In this document: positions 1 to 7,162 of the stretch, one piece after another | Position numbering within the stretch: position 1 is the first letter of the stretch | Layout: each line of letters opens with the position of its first letter | Source: Promethearchaeota archaeon | GTDB lineage: Archaea > Asgardarchaeota > Lokiarchaeia > Sigyniarchaeales > SOKP01 | Assembly: GCA_030612905.1 (NCBI GenBank) | Contig: JAUWNA010000089.1 | Coordinates: forward strand, 1 to 7,361 | DNA length: 7,361 nucleotides | Direction of reading: 5' to 3' | Program-made: the position numbers and the translations under genes | The notes under the pieces: model-generated | The model's input: only the letters and a program-made list of their open reading frames with translations | Databases searched by the model: none | What the model was told of the DNA's origin: nothing

Positions 1-2
1 CC

Positions 3-3000
3 AAGTTTGAGGAAAATTTGGAGGAAATAATTGAAAAGCAACAACAAGAATCGATAGTAAATGAAAAGCTTAAAAAACGCGATTTAGAAATTAACGAGCA
101 AAATTCAAATGAAAATTTTGAAAATGAAGAAAATTTAGAAGTATTAAAACCAGAATTAGATGCTATGGAAAGCGAATCTGACGAAGAGGAAGATGAACAG
201 CTTCAAGAGTTATATCACCGAGAGACGGGCAAGAGACCTATATATTCTAGACATAAAACAAAAGGTTATAGCCAGTGGTTAGAGCAACGAGAATTAAGAG
301 CGGAAAAGATTAAAAGTTTTAAAAATGAAAGCGAAAAAATAAAAAAAGTTAAAGAAGAAGATTGGAAGGCAACCCTTAAACAATGGATAAAAGATGCTTC
401 CGAGGAAGAATGCAACGCTGAATTTAAATCCGAGTTAAAAAAAGCCCTTGAGAGTTATGACGAGTTCGAGTATTTGACTCGAAAGTATCTGGAATTGAAT
501 GATAAGTCTCAACACGAAAAACTCTCTGAAAAAGAAAAGAATAGATTAAAATCCTTAAGAGAAAGACTACAAAAGTTAGATCCGATCAAACTAGAATTAT
601 TAAAAAGTGTTTTTTTTATTAAAAAACATATCACCGAGCAATATTGTGACGATTTTTGGAATTGGCCTCTTGTTAATCGAGTGCTTAGCAAATTTTTTAA
701 GTACATCTCGCAGAAAATATTAAAATTAAAGAAAGCGCAGGAAAATAAAGAAAATTCAAAAGAAATAATAGGAAATTTGATAGAGCAAGCGTCTGAAGGG
801 GAAATTAGCCCCGAACTTAAAGAAAAGTTAAAAGAAATCGTTGCGAATAAAGAAAATTTAGAATTATTAAAACTAGAATTAGATGCTATCGATATCGAAT
901 CCGAAGAGAAGAAAGATTTACTTGAGAAAATTACAAAGCTAAGAAGTGAAGAATCTAACGATGAGGAAAGCGATCATCTTCAAGGGTTATATCGCCGAGA
1001 GACGGGTAGAAACCCTATATATTCTAGACAAAAAACAAAAGGTTATAGCCAATGGTTAGAGCAACGAGAATTAAGAGCGGAAAAGATTAAAAGTTCTAAA
1101 AGTGAAAGTGAAAGTGAAAGCGAAAAAATTAAAGAAATTGAAGAAGAAGAAGGTTGGAAAACAACCCTTAAACAATGGATAAAAGAGGTTTCCGAGGAAG
1201 AATGCAACGCTGAGCTTAAATCCGAGTTAAAAAAAACCCTTGAGAGTTATAACGAGTTCGAGGATTTGACTCGAAAGTTTTTGGAATTATATGAAAAGTC
1301 TCAACGCGAAAAACTTACTGAAAAAGAAAAGAATAGATTAAAATCCTTAACAGAAAGATTACAGGGTTTAGGTCCGATCCAATTAGAATTATTAGCAAAT
1401 ATTCGGGCTTTTAAAGATTATTTTAATAATCATTTTTGGGAACTTATGAACAGGTTTTTTGTTAATCGAGTGCGTAGCAAATTTTTTGAGCAGATCTCCC
1501 AGAAATATGAAAATCTGAAACACCAAATGTTAAAATTAAAGGAGTTAATAAATTCAGGCACAGAAAAGACTTTAATGAACCCGACAAGTAGTGAACTAAG
1601 TAAGTATTCTCAACAAGAAATCGATTTTTTTGATAAACATGGTATCAATGTTTCGAAGTTTAAAAATAGATGGGGTTGGATTGAAGGGAATCATACTATT
1701 ATAGAAAAATATTTTAGAAAAATAATCATCCCTTATTTCAAGCATGTCCCATCATCTTCTGAATTAAAAAAGAACGGATATGCACGATTAGTAAATTATA
1801 TTTATTCAATGTATCCAAACTATAAAGAATTTGTATCAAAAGTTATAAATGAAGAAGAAAGAAAGAAAGATTCAAGCACAAAAAAGATATTTATGAACCA
1901 GATAAGTAAATCCGGTGGAATTATTAGAATTTTTAAATTTAAACCAATAGTTCTAGTAAAAATAATTGAGCAGCTAGGAAGAAATATAAAGGTTATACTT
2001 GAGATTAAAGATGAAATCTACTTACAGAAAAAAAAGAAGTATACATATTCTTCAAGTTATTCTGATGGAGATATAGAATTTTGGATCGAATTATATAAAT
2101 TAAAGTATTATGGTGGATCTTGGCCAGCGGTTTTCAATTTTATTATTGAATGCAATAACCGTTTTAATCTAAAAATTGATATTCCGCATTATTATAACGG
2201 AATGATACCCATCGTGAAAGTATATTGCAAGCATAATAGCTTGAATTATGAAGATTTTTTAATAAAGCATGGAATTCATAAGAGCAAGCAACCACCTACT
2301 GATGAGATTGTTTTCGAATGGATAAAAATATATCAAGATCGAGAAGTAGGAGGATCCATCTCTGCTATTATGAAGTATTTAGAAAATTATCAAGGCTATT
2401 CCTTTGGAGAGACAACAATAAGGCGTCATATAAAGAAATTTTTTCGTAATGGTAAATATACACATTATTTTGATACGGAGTTTTCTTATGAAGAATGGAT
2501 TAAAATGTATAAAAGAAACTATTTTCGAGAAAATATGCCACTTGACCCTAAAACCCAATCACATGAATATATCTTATTGTATAATACAAAAAATAATCAA
2601 TATCAACGCGTATTTATTAAAGACATTGGAAATCCAGAATTATTAGAAAATTTGGATGAGTTACAGATTCTTGGAATTTCAAACAAACTACAACCAAAAA
2701 AAGTGAATATTAATCGTTTTGAAAAAGAAGATCTTCAAGAATCCTTAGAAATTGTTTGTAGCCACGGATCAGTAATAATTTCTCCAGATCAGTATCTTTT
2801 TACTATTGATGATGACTGTAACATAATTGAAATTAAAGGAAGTGATCTAAAAGTTGGAGTGCCAATCTTAATGCCAAGAATTTTAAAAATCGACTCAAAT
2901 GATGAACCATTAGATTTAATAAACTGTGGGAAGTTAATTACTAGCAATACTACTCAATACATCGAACAATTTGGTAAGAAAGCATATCGCTTCATTAAAA

Positions 3001-4064
3001 AAAATGCAAATTTAGGAGCAATAATAGGTCAATATGAAGCCGAAGGAACTTTTCCATCTAAATATCAACCCGCAACAACAATTTCAGTTAGCGTGGATAC
3101 TGATTATATCCTAAAACTTCAAAAATTAATTAAAGAAGTATTTGGGCTGGAGTTCCATTTAATAAAGCGAAGAATTGAAAAGTGTAAAAATTGCGGACAT
3201 AAAACAGTTGAAAAGGGGAAGCAAAATATATGTCCTAAATGTGAAGATGGTATTTATAATGAATATTATGAATTAAGAACAAAAACAAAGCTAGCAAAAA
3301 TTATATTTACTGAGGGTTTAGGGTTAAAACATGCTTACTCGTATTTGAAAGAAATACCATCATTTTTGTATAATTCGCCAACAGAATGTGAGAAAGGCTT
3401 TATATTAGGTTACTTTAAGGGAGATGGATCAGAGCTAGATTATCGTAATAAAGGGGGCTCATTTTCTCTTAATTTTGAAACAACTTCAAGACGATTAGTA
3501 TTCGGTTTAAAATTTCTCTTGATGAAATTAGGAGTTATTATGAGTGTTAGTGAACATAACCCTCCTTCTACTAGGCCGAACTCAAAGAATATGTATTCAA
3601 TGTTCATTCGTGGTTCATCTAATTTTGAAAAATTAAAGCAATGCTTCAACAATTTACCTGATATTGATTATACTACCAGTGATATTAAAACTTCTGTAAA
3701 TACACAAGTTCTCTTAAGAAAATTAAATTTAGAGCTTCAAAAGATGTATGGTATTTCACTGAGAGAATTAAACAAAAAGGGAATTGTCCCTAAAAACGCA
3801 GTACATATTGCAACTCAATTAAAACGAAAAACAAACTTATCAGAAGTACTCTTATTAAAAACTCTTGATGGGTTAAAAAATGAAAAAATATCAACACCCT
3901 TAGTTAAAAAATTAGAGCAAGTCTTTCGAAATAATACCTTTACCAAAATAAAGAAAATTAGAGATTCTAAAACACCTAATGATTCATATAAAATTTCAGT
4001 AGAGGGATTAGGATATTGCTCTGGAACTACTTTTATTTATGTAAAATCTAAAGAAAGCAAATAA
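3..4064 (+). CDS. Large charged repeat protein with DNA-binding-type modules and a C-terminal degenerate intein/LAGLIDADG endonuclease (5' partial)
   Basis: The frame is open to the left window edge, so the true start is probably outside. A TTG at 18 follows a GAGG at 9-12 but also lies in glutamate-rich coding sequence, so I do not trust it as the start. Residues below are numbered from that TTG (1348 codons to the TAA at 4062). Residues 36-239 and 277-509 are two copies of a highly charged, probably helical unit containing RETG...PIYSR...TKGYSQWLEQRELRAEKIK. Residues about 569-609 (P-SSSELKKNGYARLVNYI) resemble homing-endonuclease-associated repeats. Residues 685-836 hold W-x3-Y...GGS helix-turn-helix-like modules. 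Residues about 841-1348 form a Hint/intein-like domain with two LAGLIDADG motifs. I see no signal peptide or membrane segment, so a cytoplasmic nucleic-acid-binding protein is inferred. The host function is unrecognised. The frame is intact throughout, arguing against a decaying pseudogene. It converges on leuS with a 10-bp gap. Confidence 0.85.
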   Translation, partial: KFEENLEEIIEKQQQESIVNEKLKKRDLEINEQNSNENFENEENLEVLKPELDAMESESDEEEDEQLQELYHRETGKRPIYSRHKTKGYSQWLEQRELRAEKIKSFKNESEKIKKVKEEDWKATLKQWIKDASEEECNAEFKSELKKALESYDEFEYLTRKYLELNDKSQHEKLSEKEKNRLKSLRERLQKLDPIKLELLKSVFFIKKHITEQYCDDFWNWPLVNRVLSKFFKYISQKILKLKKAQENKENSKEIIGNLIEQASEGEISPELKEKLKEIVANKENLELLKLELDAIDIESEEKKDLLEKITKLRSEESNDEESDHLQGLYRRETGRNPIYSRQKTKGYSQWLEQRELRAEKIKSSKSESESESEKIKEIEEEEGWKTTLKQWIKEVSEEECNAELKSELKKTLESYNEFEDLTRKFLELYEKSQREKLTEKEKNRLKSLTERLQGLGPIQLELLANIRAFKDYFNNHFWELMNRFFVNRVRSKFFEQISQKYENLKHQMLKLKELINSGTEKTLMNPTSSELSKYSQQEIDFFDKHGINVSKFKNRWGWIEGNHTIIEKYFRKIIIPYFKHVPSSSELKKNGYARLVNYIYSMYPNYKEFVSKVINEEERKKDSSTKKIFMNQISKSGGIIRIFKFKPIVLVKIIEQLGRNIKVILEIKDEIYLQKKKKYTYSSSYSDGDIEFWIELYKLKYYGGSWPAVFNFIIECNNRFNLKIDIPHYYNGMIPIVKVYCKHNSLNYEDFLIKHGIHKSKQPPTDEIVFEWIKIYQDREVGGSISAIMKYLENYQGYSFGETTIRRHIKKFFRNGKYTHYFDTEFSYEEWIKMYKRNYFRENMPLDPKTQSHEYILLYNTKNNQYQRVFIKDIGNPELLENLDELQILGISNKLQPKKVNINRFEKEDLQESLEIVCSHGSVIISPDQYLFTIDDDCNIIEIKGSDLKVGVPILMPRILKIDSNDEPLDLINCGKLITSNTTQYIEQFGKKAYRFIKKNANLGAIIGQYEAEGTFPSKYQPATTISVSVDTDYILKLQKLIKEVFGLEFHLIKRRIEKCKNCGHKTVEKGKQNICPKCEDGIYNEYYELRTKTKLAKIIFTEGLGLKHAYSYLKEIPSFLYNSPTECEKGFILGYFKGDGSELDYRNKGGSFSLNFETTSRRLVFGLKFLLMKLGVIMSVSEHNPPSTRPNSKNMYSMFIRGSSNFEKLKQCFNNLPDIDYTTSDIKTSVNTQVLLRKLNLELQKMYGISLRELNKKGIVPKNAVHIATQLKRKTNLSEVLLLKTLDGLKNEKISTPLVKKLEQVFRNNTFTKIKKIRDSKTPNDSYKISVEGLGYCSGTTFIYVKSKESK
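123..733 (+). repeat. Tandem coding repeat, unit 1
   Basis: First copy of a large direct repeat inside the long + strand gene, residues about 36-239. It aligns with unit 2 at nucleotide level, including near-identical stretches such as 204-300 against 981-1077. The offset between copies grows from 723 bp at the start to 777, 789 and 810 bp further on, so the copies differ by in-frame insertions. Shared protein landmarks are ENLE, RETG, PIYSR, TKGYSQWLEQRELRAEKIK, LKQWIK, EEECNAE, EKEKNRLKSL, and VNRV-SKFF near the end. The nucleotide similarity points to a fairly recent duplication. Boundaries are by eye. Confidence 0.85.
846..1543 (+). repeat. Tandem coding repeat, unit 2
   Basis: Second copy of the large direct repeat, residues about 277-509. 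Relative to unit 1 it carries about 18 extra codons near residues 298-315 (KKDLLEKITKLRSEESND region), a serine/glutamate expansion at residues 361-370, and a few extra codons near the end. All differences keep the reading frame, which implies selection on the protein. About 112 bp of less similar, glutamate/lysine-rich sequence lies between the two units. Confidence 0.85.
1101..1124 (+). repeat. Hexanucleotide microsatellite (agtgaa)x3 + agcgaa
   Basis: Four tandem 6-bp units encode an alternating Ser-Glu run in repeat unit 2. Unit 1 has only a short NESE at the matching place, so the array expanded after the duplication, probably by strand slippage. The 6-bp period keeps the frame. Confidence 0.8.
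1722..2525 (+). other. Region of small DNA-binding-type helical modules (homing-endonuclease-associated/HTH-like)
   Basis: Part of the long + strand protein, between the charged duplication and the intein-like domain. Residues 569-609 fit the pattern P-x3-eL-x2-GY-x2-L-x3-I...F seen in homing-endonuclease-associated repeats. Residues 685-711 (DIEFWIELYKLKYYGGSWPAV) and 765-809 (VFEWIKIYQDREVGGS...TTIRRHIKKFF) share a W-x3-Y-x6-GGS-x3-I core; the second ends in a likely recognition helix. A third copy starts at residue 823 (SYEEWIKMYKRNYF) but stops before its GGS, just where the intein-like domain begins. Assignment is by pattern recognition, not by a profile search. Confidence 0.5.
2538..4064 (+). 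mobile_element. Degenerate, apparently non-splicing intein with LAGLIDADG (dodecapeptide) homing endonuclease
   Basis: Residues about 841-1348 follow intein block order. Block A is PLDPKT...YILLYNTKNNQYQRVFIKDI, where the usual first Cys/Ser is Pro841. Block B is GSVIISPDQYLFT, where the TxxH motif is S922-P-D-Q925. The endonuclease motifs are LGAIIGQYEAEG (999-1010, acid E1009) and GFILGYFKGDGS (1127-1138, acid D1136). Between them lies a zinc ribbon, C1056-x2-C1059...C1072-x2-C1075. Block F is SYKISVEGLGYCSGTTFIYV, followed by KS where splicing inteins have HN, then four residues and the stop. Splicing should therefore be impossible, whereas both nuclease acids and the frame are kept. It may be a working endonuclease, a domesticated DNA-binding domain, or a recently inactivated intein whose C-terminal extein was lost. 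Confidence 0.8.
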
Positions 4065-4074
4065 AGAGAATTAA

Positions 4075-6921
4075 TTACTTAATTACTAAAGCTGGTTTTC
4101 CAGGTAGCGATCGAAGTGCTTTCTTATCCTTAGAATGTTCTTCAATCAATACCTCAACCATACAATCATATTTTTTCTCAATTACTGATTTTATTTCGTT
4201 AAAGAATTGAAATTCTTCGTTTGCTGAAAGATTAACTTTTGAGTATTTTCCAATGTTTTTCAATACTTTTTTGATTGTTTGAACCACGAATTTACTATGA
4301 ATTTTGTATTCTTCGTGTTCCATGATTTCTTTCGTAATCACTCCTTGATTTGTGGAATTTTCAATTAATGGTAAGAGATGTGTGTAGAATTTAAATTTCC
4401 ATTCATCAGCTACGATAATTGTAATTTCGTTCAGTTTGTCAGTTTTAGTTGCTTGTTTAATGCTTTGAATATCATCTATTATATTATTCATGAGTTTCCA
4501 TTTAAATTCATTTTCTCGAGTTAAAATATCAGTATCGAATGATGGCCAAGGTGCTAAAGTAACAAATCCCTCTTTTCCAATTAACTCCCAAAGCTCTTCT
4601 GTGATATGTGGAGCGATTGGATGAAATAACAATATTAATTTTTCTACACACCCATAATAAATTTCGCTTTGTCCACCGTTTTGTTTATATTTTCTGAGCT
4701 CTGAAGTAAATTGGATTATATGATTAATGGCATCTCGTAAGGCAACATTCTCGAAACTTTCGGAAACAGCTTTAATAGTTTTGTGCAAATTATATAATAT
4801 TAAGCGACCTCTTACCGATAGCTTTTCCTGTTCATTTTGAAATGGTTCTGTAAGTAAGTAATAAAAGTTCTTAATAAATTTATAAGCGAAACCAATACCT
4901 TCGTCAGACCAGTCTAACCCAGATTGAGGGCTTGCTCCAAAAAGTATAAAGAATCTTGCGGCATCTGCTCCATATTTATTCATCAATCCAATTGGATCCA
5001 CCGTGTTACCTAGGCTTTTGCTCATTTTAACGCTTTTTAATATATATTTAGTTCCACATCTTTTGCATGTTTCATTCATCATTTCAGCTTTCATAGCAAA
5101 AGTTTCACAATTCGAGCAATAAGGATGAGATTTATTGACCATACCTTGGGTTAAAAGACGCTGGAAAGGCTCGTTAAACGATTGAAGCCCAATGTCTCGA
5201 GCTACTTTAGTAAAAAATCGAGCATACAGAAGATGAAGTATCGAATGTTCGATCCCCCCCACATAGAAATCAACATTCATCCAATAGTCTGCTATATCTT
5301 TTCTGTATGGTAATTTCTTCTCATCAGGATCGCAAAACCTGAAGAAATACCAAGAGCTATCTACAAACGTATCCATCGTGGCTGTTTCTCTTTTAGCTGG
5401 GTTTCCACATTTTGGGCATTTAACTTTGACAAAATTTACACTTGTTTTTAGCGGATTTCCTCTTCCCGTAAATTTTACATCTTTTGGTAGCTCTACAGGT
5501 AAATCATCATATGGGACGGGTACGATTCCACAAGTATCACAGTAAATAATTGGTATGGGACACCCCCAATAACGTTGCCGGGAAATTAACCAATCTCTAA
5601 GTTTATAATTTACAGTTTCTTCTCCCATTTTCATTGTTTCTAACTTCTCTGTAATTGATTTTATGGCAGAGCGGTTTTCCATACCATTAAATTCGTCTGA
5701 ATTAACTAAAGTTCCATCGCCTTCATATGCTCTAGTCATCTTATCCGCATTTAATTCATATTCAAATGGTTGAATAACAACTTTTATTGGAATATTATAC
5801 TTCTTGGCAAATTGGAAGTCTCGGGAATCATGGGCAGGAACAGACATTACCGCTCCAGCACCGTACTCGTAAACAACAAAATTCGAGGTATAAACAGGGA
5901 TTTCTTCTTTGGTCAATGGATTGACACAATATTTTCCAATAAACATTCCCATTTTCTCGATATCAATATCAGTCCTCTCAAATGAATTTTGATGCGTTAC
6001 TTCTTGATAGAGTTTTTCGTATTCTTTTTCATATTCAGTTCCTTTCACCCATTCACGAACCCATGGATGTTCTGGGGCAAAAACCATAAAAGTAACTCCA
6101 AATAACGTATCAGGCCTGGTAGTAAAGATATCAACGGTAATCTCTTCCCCAACTATAGGAAACCGAATTATAGTACCTTCAGATTTCGAAATCCAATTCC
6201 GCTGCATTGTCTTTACTTTTTCTGGCCAATCTACGGTATTTAAACCATCTAATAGTTCTTCAGCATATTCACGTATTTTTAAGTACCATTGAGTCAAAAA
6301 CTTTTGTTCAACTTCAGAACTACAACGCCAACATTTACCACTTTGAACTTGTTCGTTAGCTAATACGGTTATACATTGAGGACACCAGTTTACATAGGAC
6401 TCTTGTCTATAAGCTAGCCCCATTTCATACATCTTGATAAAGAACCACTGATCCCATCTCTATTCGTTAATGGAACCCATTAACTATTTATAGTACTTTG
6501 GATCATGGCTGTAAATCATTCTGGTCCAATCGTAGGATAATCCAATTCGTTTTTGCTGCTCTTTCACTATCTCAATGTTTTTATCCGTCCACTCTTCTGG
6601 ATTCGCGCCGTGATCAATTGCCGCGTTTTCTGCGGGTAATCCAAAGCTTTTATGGTATTTCACTCAACGAGAAACACAATCATAGCCCATAGGATATAAA
6701 ACATTGTACCCACACATTCGCTTATATCGTGCTACAGAATCACCAATCGTGTAATTGCGAAGATGTCCCATGTGTAAACTTCCAGAAGGATAAGGATACA
6801 TCTCTAGTACGTAGAACTTTTCTTTACTGAGATCTTCTTTTACCTCGAAGATTTTATCTTTTTTCCATCGTTCTTGCCACTTTTTTTCGATCTGTTGTGG
6901 ATTGAAATCATTACTTGTCAT
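4075..6921 (-). CDS. leuS: Leucyl-tRNA synthetase, bacterial type, interrupted by two 30-nt introns
   Basis: Charges tRNA-Leu with leucine in the cytoplasm. The coding sequence is join(complement) 6921-6679, 6648-6488 and 6457-4075, giving about 928 residues, near normal length. I start at the ATG at 6921 (MTSNDFNPQQIEKKW), which fits the family N-terminus; an in-frame ATG at 6942 adds seven residues. Neither has a clear close ribosome site. Spliced numbering: HIGH motif HMGH 50-53; SFGLPAEN after junction 1; zinc ribbon C160/C163/C177/C180; editing-domain TTRPDT 247-252 and HDSRD ending at D348; DWLISRQRYWG; VGGIEHSILHLLYARF; a second cysteine ribbon C582/C585/C599/C602; KMSKS 612-616; anticodon-binding helices; and a C-terminal end LPGKPALVIK. 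The editing domain follows the first zinc ribbon, the bacterial arrangement. Without splicing, translation from 6942 would stop at the TGA at 6666-6664. All catalytic motifs are present, so I regard it as functional. Confidence 0.93.
6458..6487 (-). other. Predicted 30-nt BHB-like intron 2 in leuS
   Basis: It inserts ten codons with two in-frame TAG stops (6486-6484 and 6462-6460) between YYK and WDQWFF of LeuRS. The central 4-bp helix is CUAU (6493-6490) with AUAG (6463-6460). Bulge AAA is 6489-6487 and bulge AGA is 6459-6457. The inner hairpin is GUUAAUG (6484-6478) with CAUUAAC (6472-6466), extended by G6477-C6473 around a 3-nt loop; one A-G mismatch lies at its base. The outer helix is weak (A-U then G-U only), so this is a relaxed BHB. 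Cutting two bases into each bulge removes exactly 30 nt and rebuilds the AAA lysine codon followed by TGG. Confidence 0.78.
6649..6678 (-). other. Predicted 30-nt BHB intron 1 in leuS
   Basis: It inserts exactly ten codons with an in-frame TGA (6666-6664) into the invariant LeuRS segment MGYD|SFGLPAEN. The pre-mRNA can form a textbook hBHBh fold. The outer helix is GGGC (6688-6685) with GCUU (6647-6644), including two G-U pairs. Bulge AAA is 6650-6648. The central 4-bp helix is UAUG (6684-6681) with CAUA (6654-6651). Bulge AUU is 6680-6678. The inner 7-bp helix is GUGUUUC (6677-6671) with GAAAUAC (6661-6655), and the loop has 9 nt. Cutting after the second base of each bulge removes 30 nt and restores Asp-Ser-Phe-Gly. 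The cut position within the bulge is inferred; cutting after the third base would give Cys instead of Ser. Confidence 0.85.
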
Positions 6922-6995
6922 TTTAATTATCCAACCTTTCATTGATTAATTTTGTTAGGTTTAATATGAAAACTTGGGATAAAATAAATTTTTTA

Positions 6996-7005
6996 CTATA
7001 AATAG
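6996..7005 (-). promoter_or_regulatory. leuS: Candidate archaeal TATA box for leuS
   Basis: Reads CTATTTATAG on the leuS strand, 75 bases upstream of the preferred ATG. A start site about 25 nt downstream would leave a leader of roughly 45-50 nt to 6921. In such AT-rich sequence other TATA-like strings occur, for example around 6982-6990, so the choice is tentative. Confidence 0.35.
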
Positions 7006-7054
7006 ATTTGTAAAAATAATACTTCTACTCTCCAGCGATTACAACTTAGATTGA

Positions 7055-7073
7055 TAGGTTAATGAGAAACCTA
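7055..7073. repeat. Small inverted repeat (stem-loop)
   Basis: TAGGTT (7055-7060) and AACCTA (7068-7073) form a perfect 6-bp stem with a 7-nt loop. The right arm, extended to AACCTAAC (7068-7075), also pairs over 8 bp with GTTAGGTT at 6954-6961 near the leuS start. It could be an operator or chance. No function can be assigned. Confidence 0.35.
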
Positions 7074-7087
7074 ACTCCTTGATTAAA

Positions 7088-7101
7088 TAATATAATAATT
7101 G
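7088..7101. repeat. 14-nt direct repeat, copy 1
   Basis: TAATATAATAATTG occurs here and again at 7163-7176, exactly 75 bp apart. It is A/T-rich and contains a TATA-like core, so it may be a duplicated promoter element, a regulator site or coincidence. Confidence 0.4.
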
Positions 7102-7162
7102 TCATTTTTCATCATTTCTCCAATATTATTTCCTTTTTGAACAGTAAGGATTTTTGAGTATT

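Noticed and set aside
18..20. TTG at 18 as the true start of the large gene
   Set aside because: The frame stays open to base 3 with the same glutamate/lysine-rich character, and the apparent GAGG ribosome site is explained by Glu codons.
609..627. Poly-T/poly-A inverted repeat as a terminator
   Set aside because: It lies inside the well-supported repeat-unit coding sequence (FFIKKH) and is expected from AT-rich codons.
5770..5985. Small + strand open frame inside leuS (and similar short frames at 509-706, 2449-2646, 3440-3652, 6498-6692)
   Set aside because: All lie opposite or out of frame within strongly supported genes, with no ribosome site or recognisable product.
6458..6678. Stop-codon recoding (selenocysteine at TGA, pyrrolysine at TAG, or a variant code)
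   Set aside because: Two different stop codons would need recoding, and read-through would still leave ten non-family residues inside each conserved motif.
6458..6678. Sequencing or assembly errors
   Set aside because: Errors give single-base frameshifts or substitutions, not two precise 30-nt inserts with self-complementary structure at their boundaries.
6433..6942. leuS as a pseudogene or two separate genes (a 92-residue protein plus a 785-residue synthetase)
   Set aside because: The stops fall only inside two 30-nt insertions. The sequence between and around them matches LeuRS without decay, all catalytic motifs are kept, and the short product would lack the rest of the catalytic domain.
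7021..7080. Possible tRNA-like or C/D box RNA in the intergenic region
   Set aside because: The short stem at 7055-7073 does not belong to a cloverleaf, and I found no paired C and D boxes.
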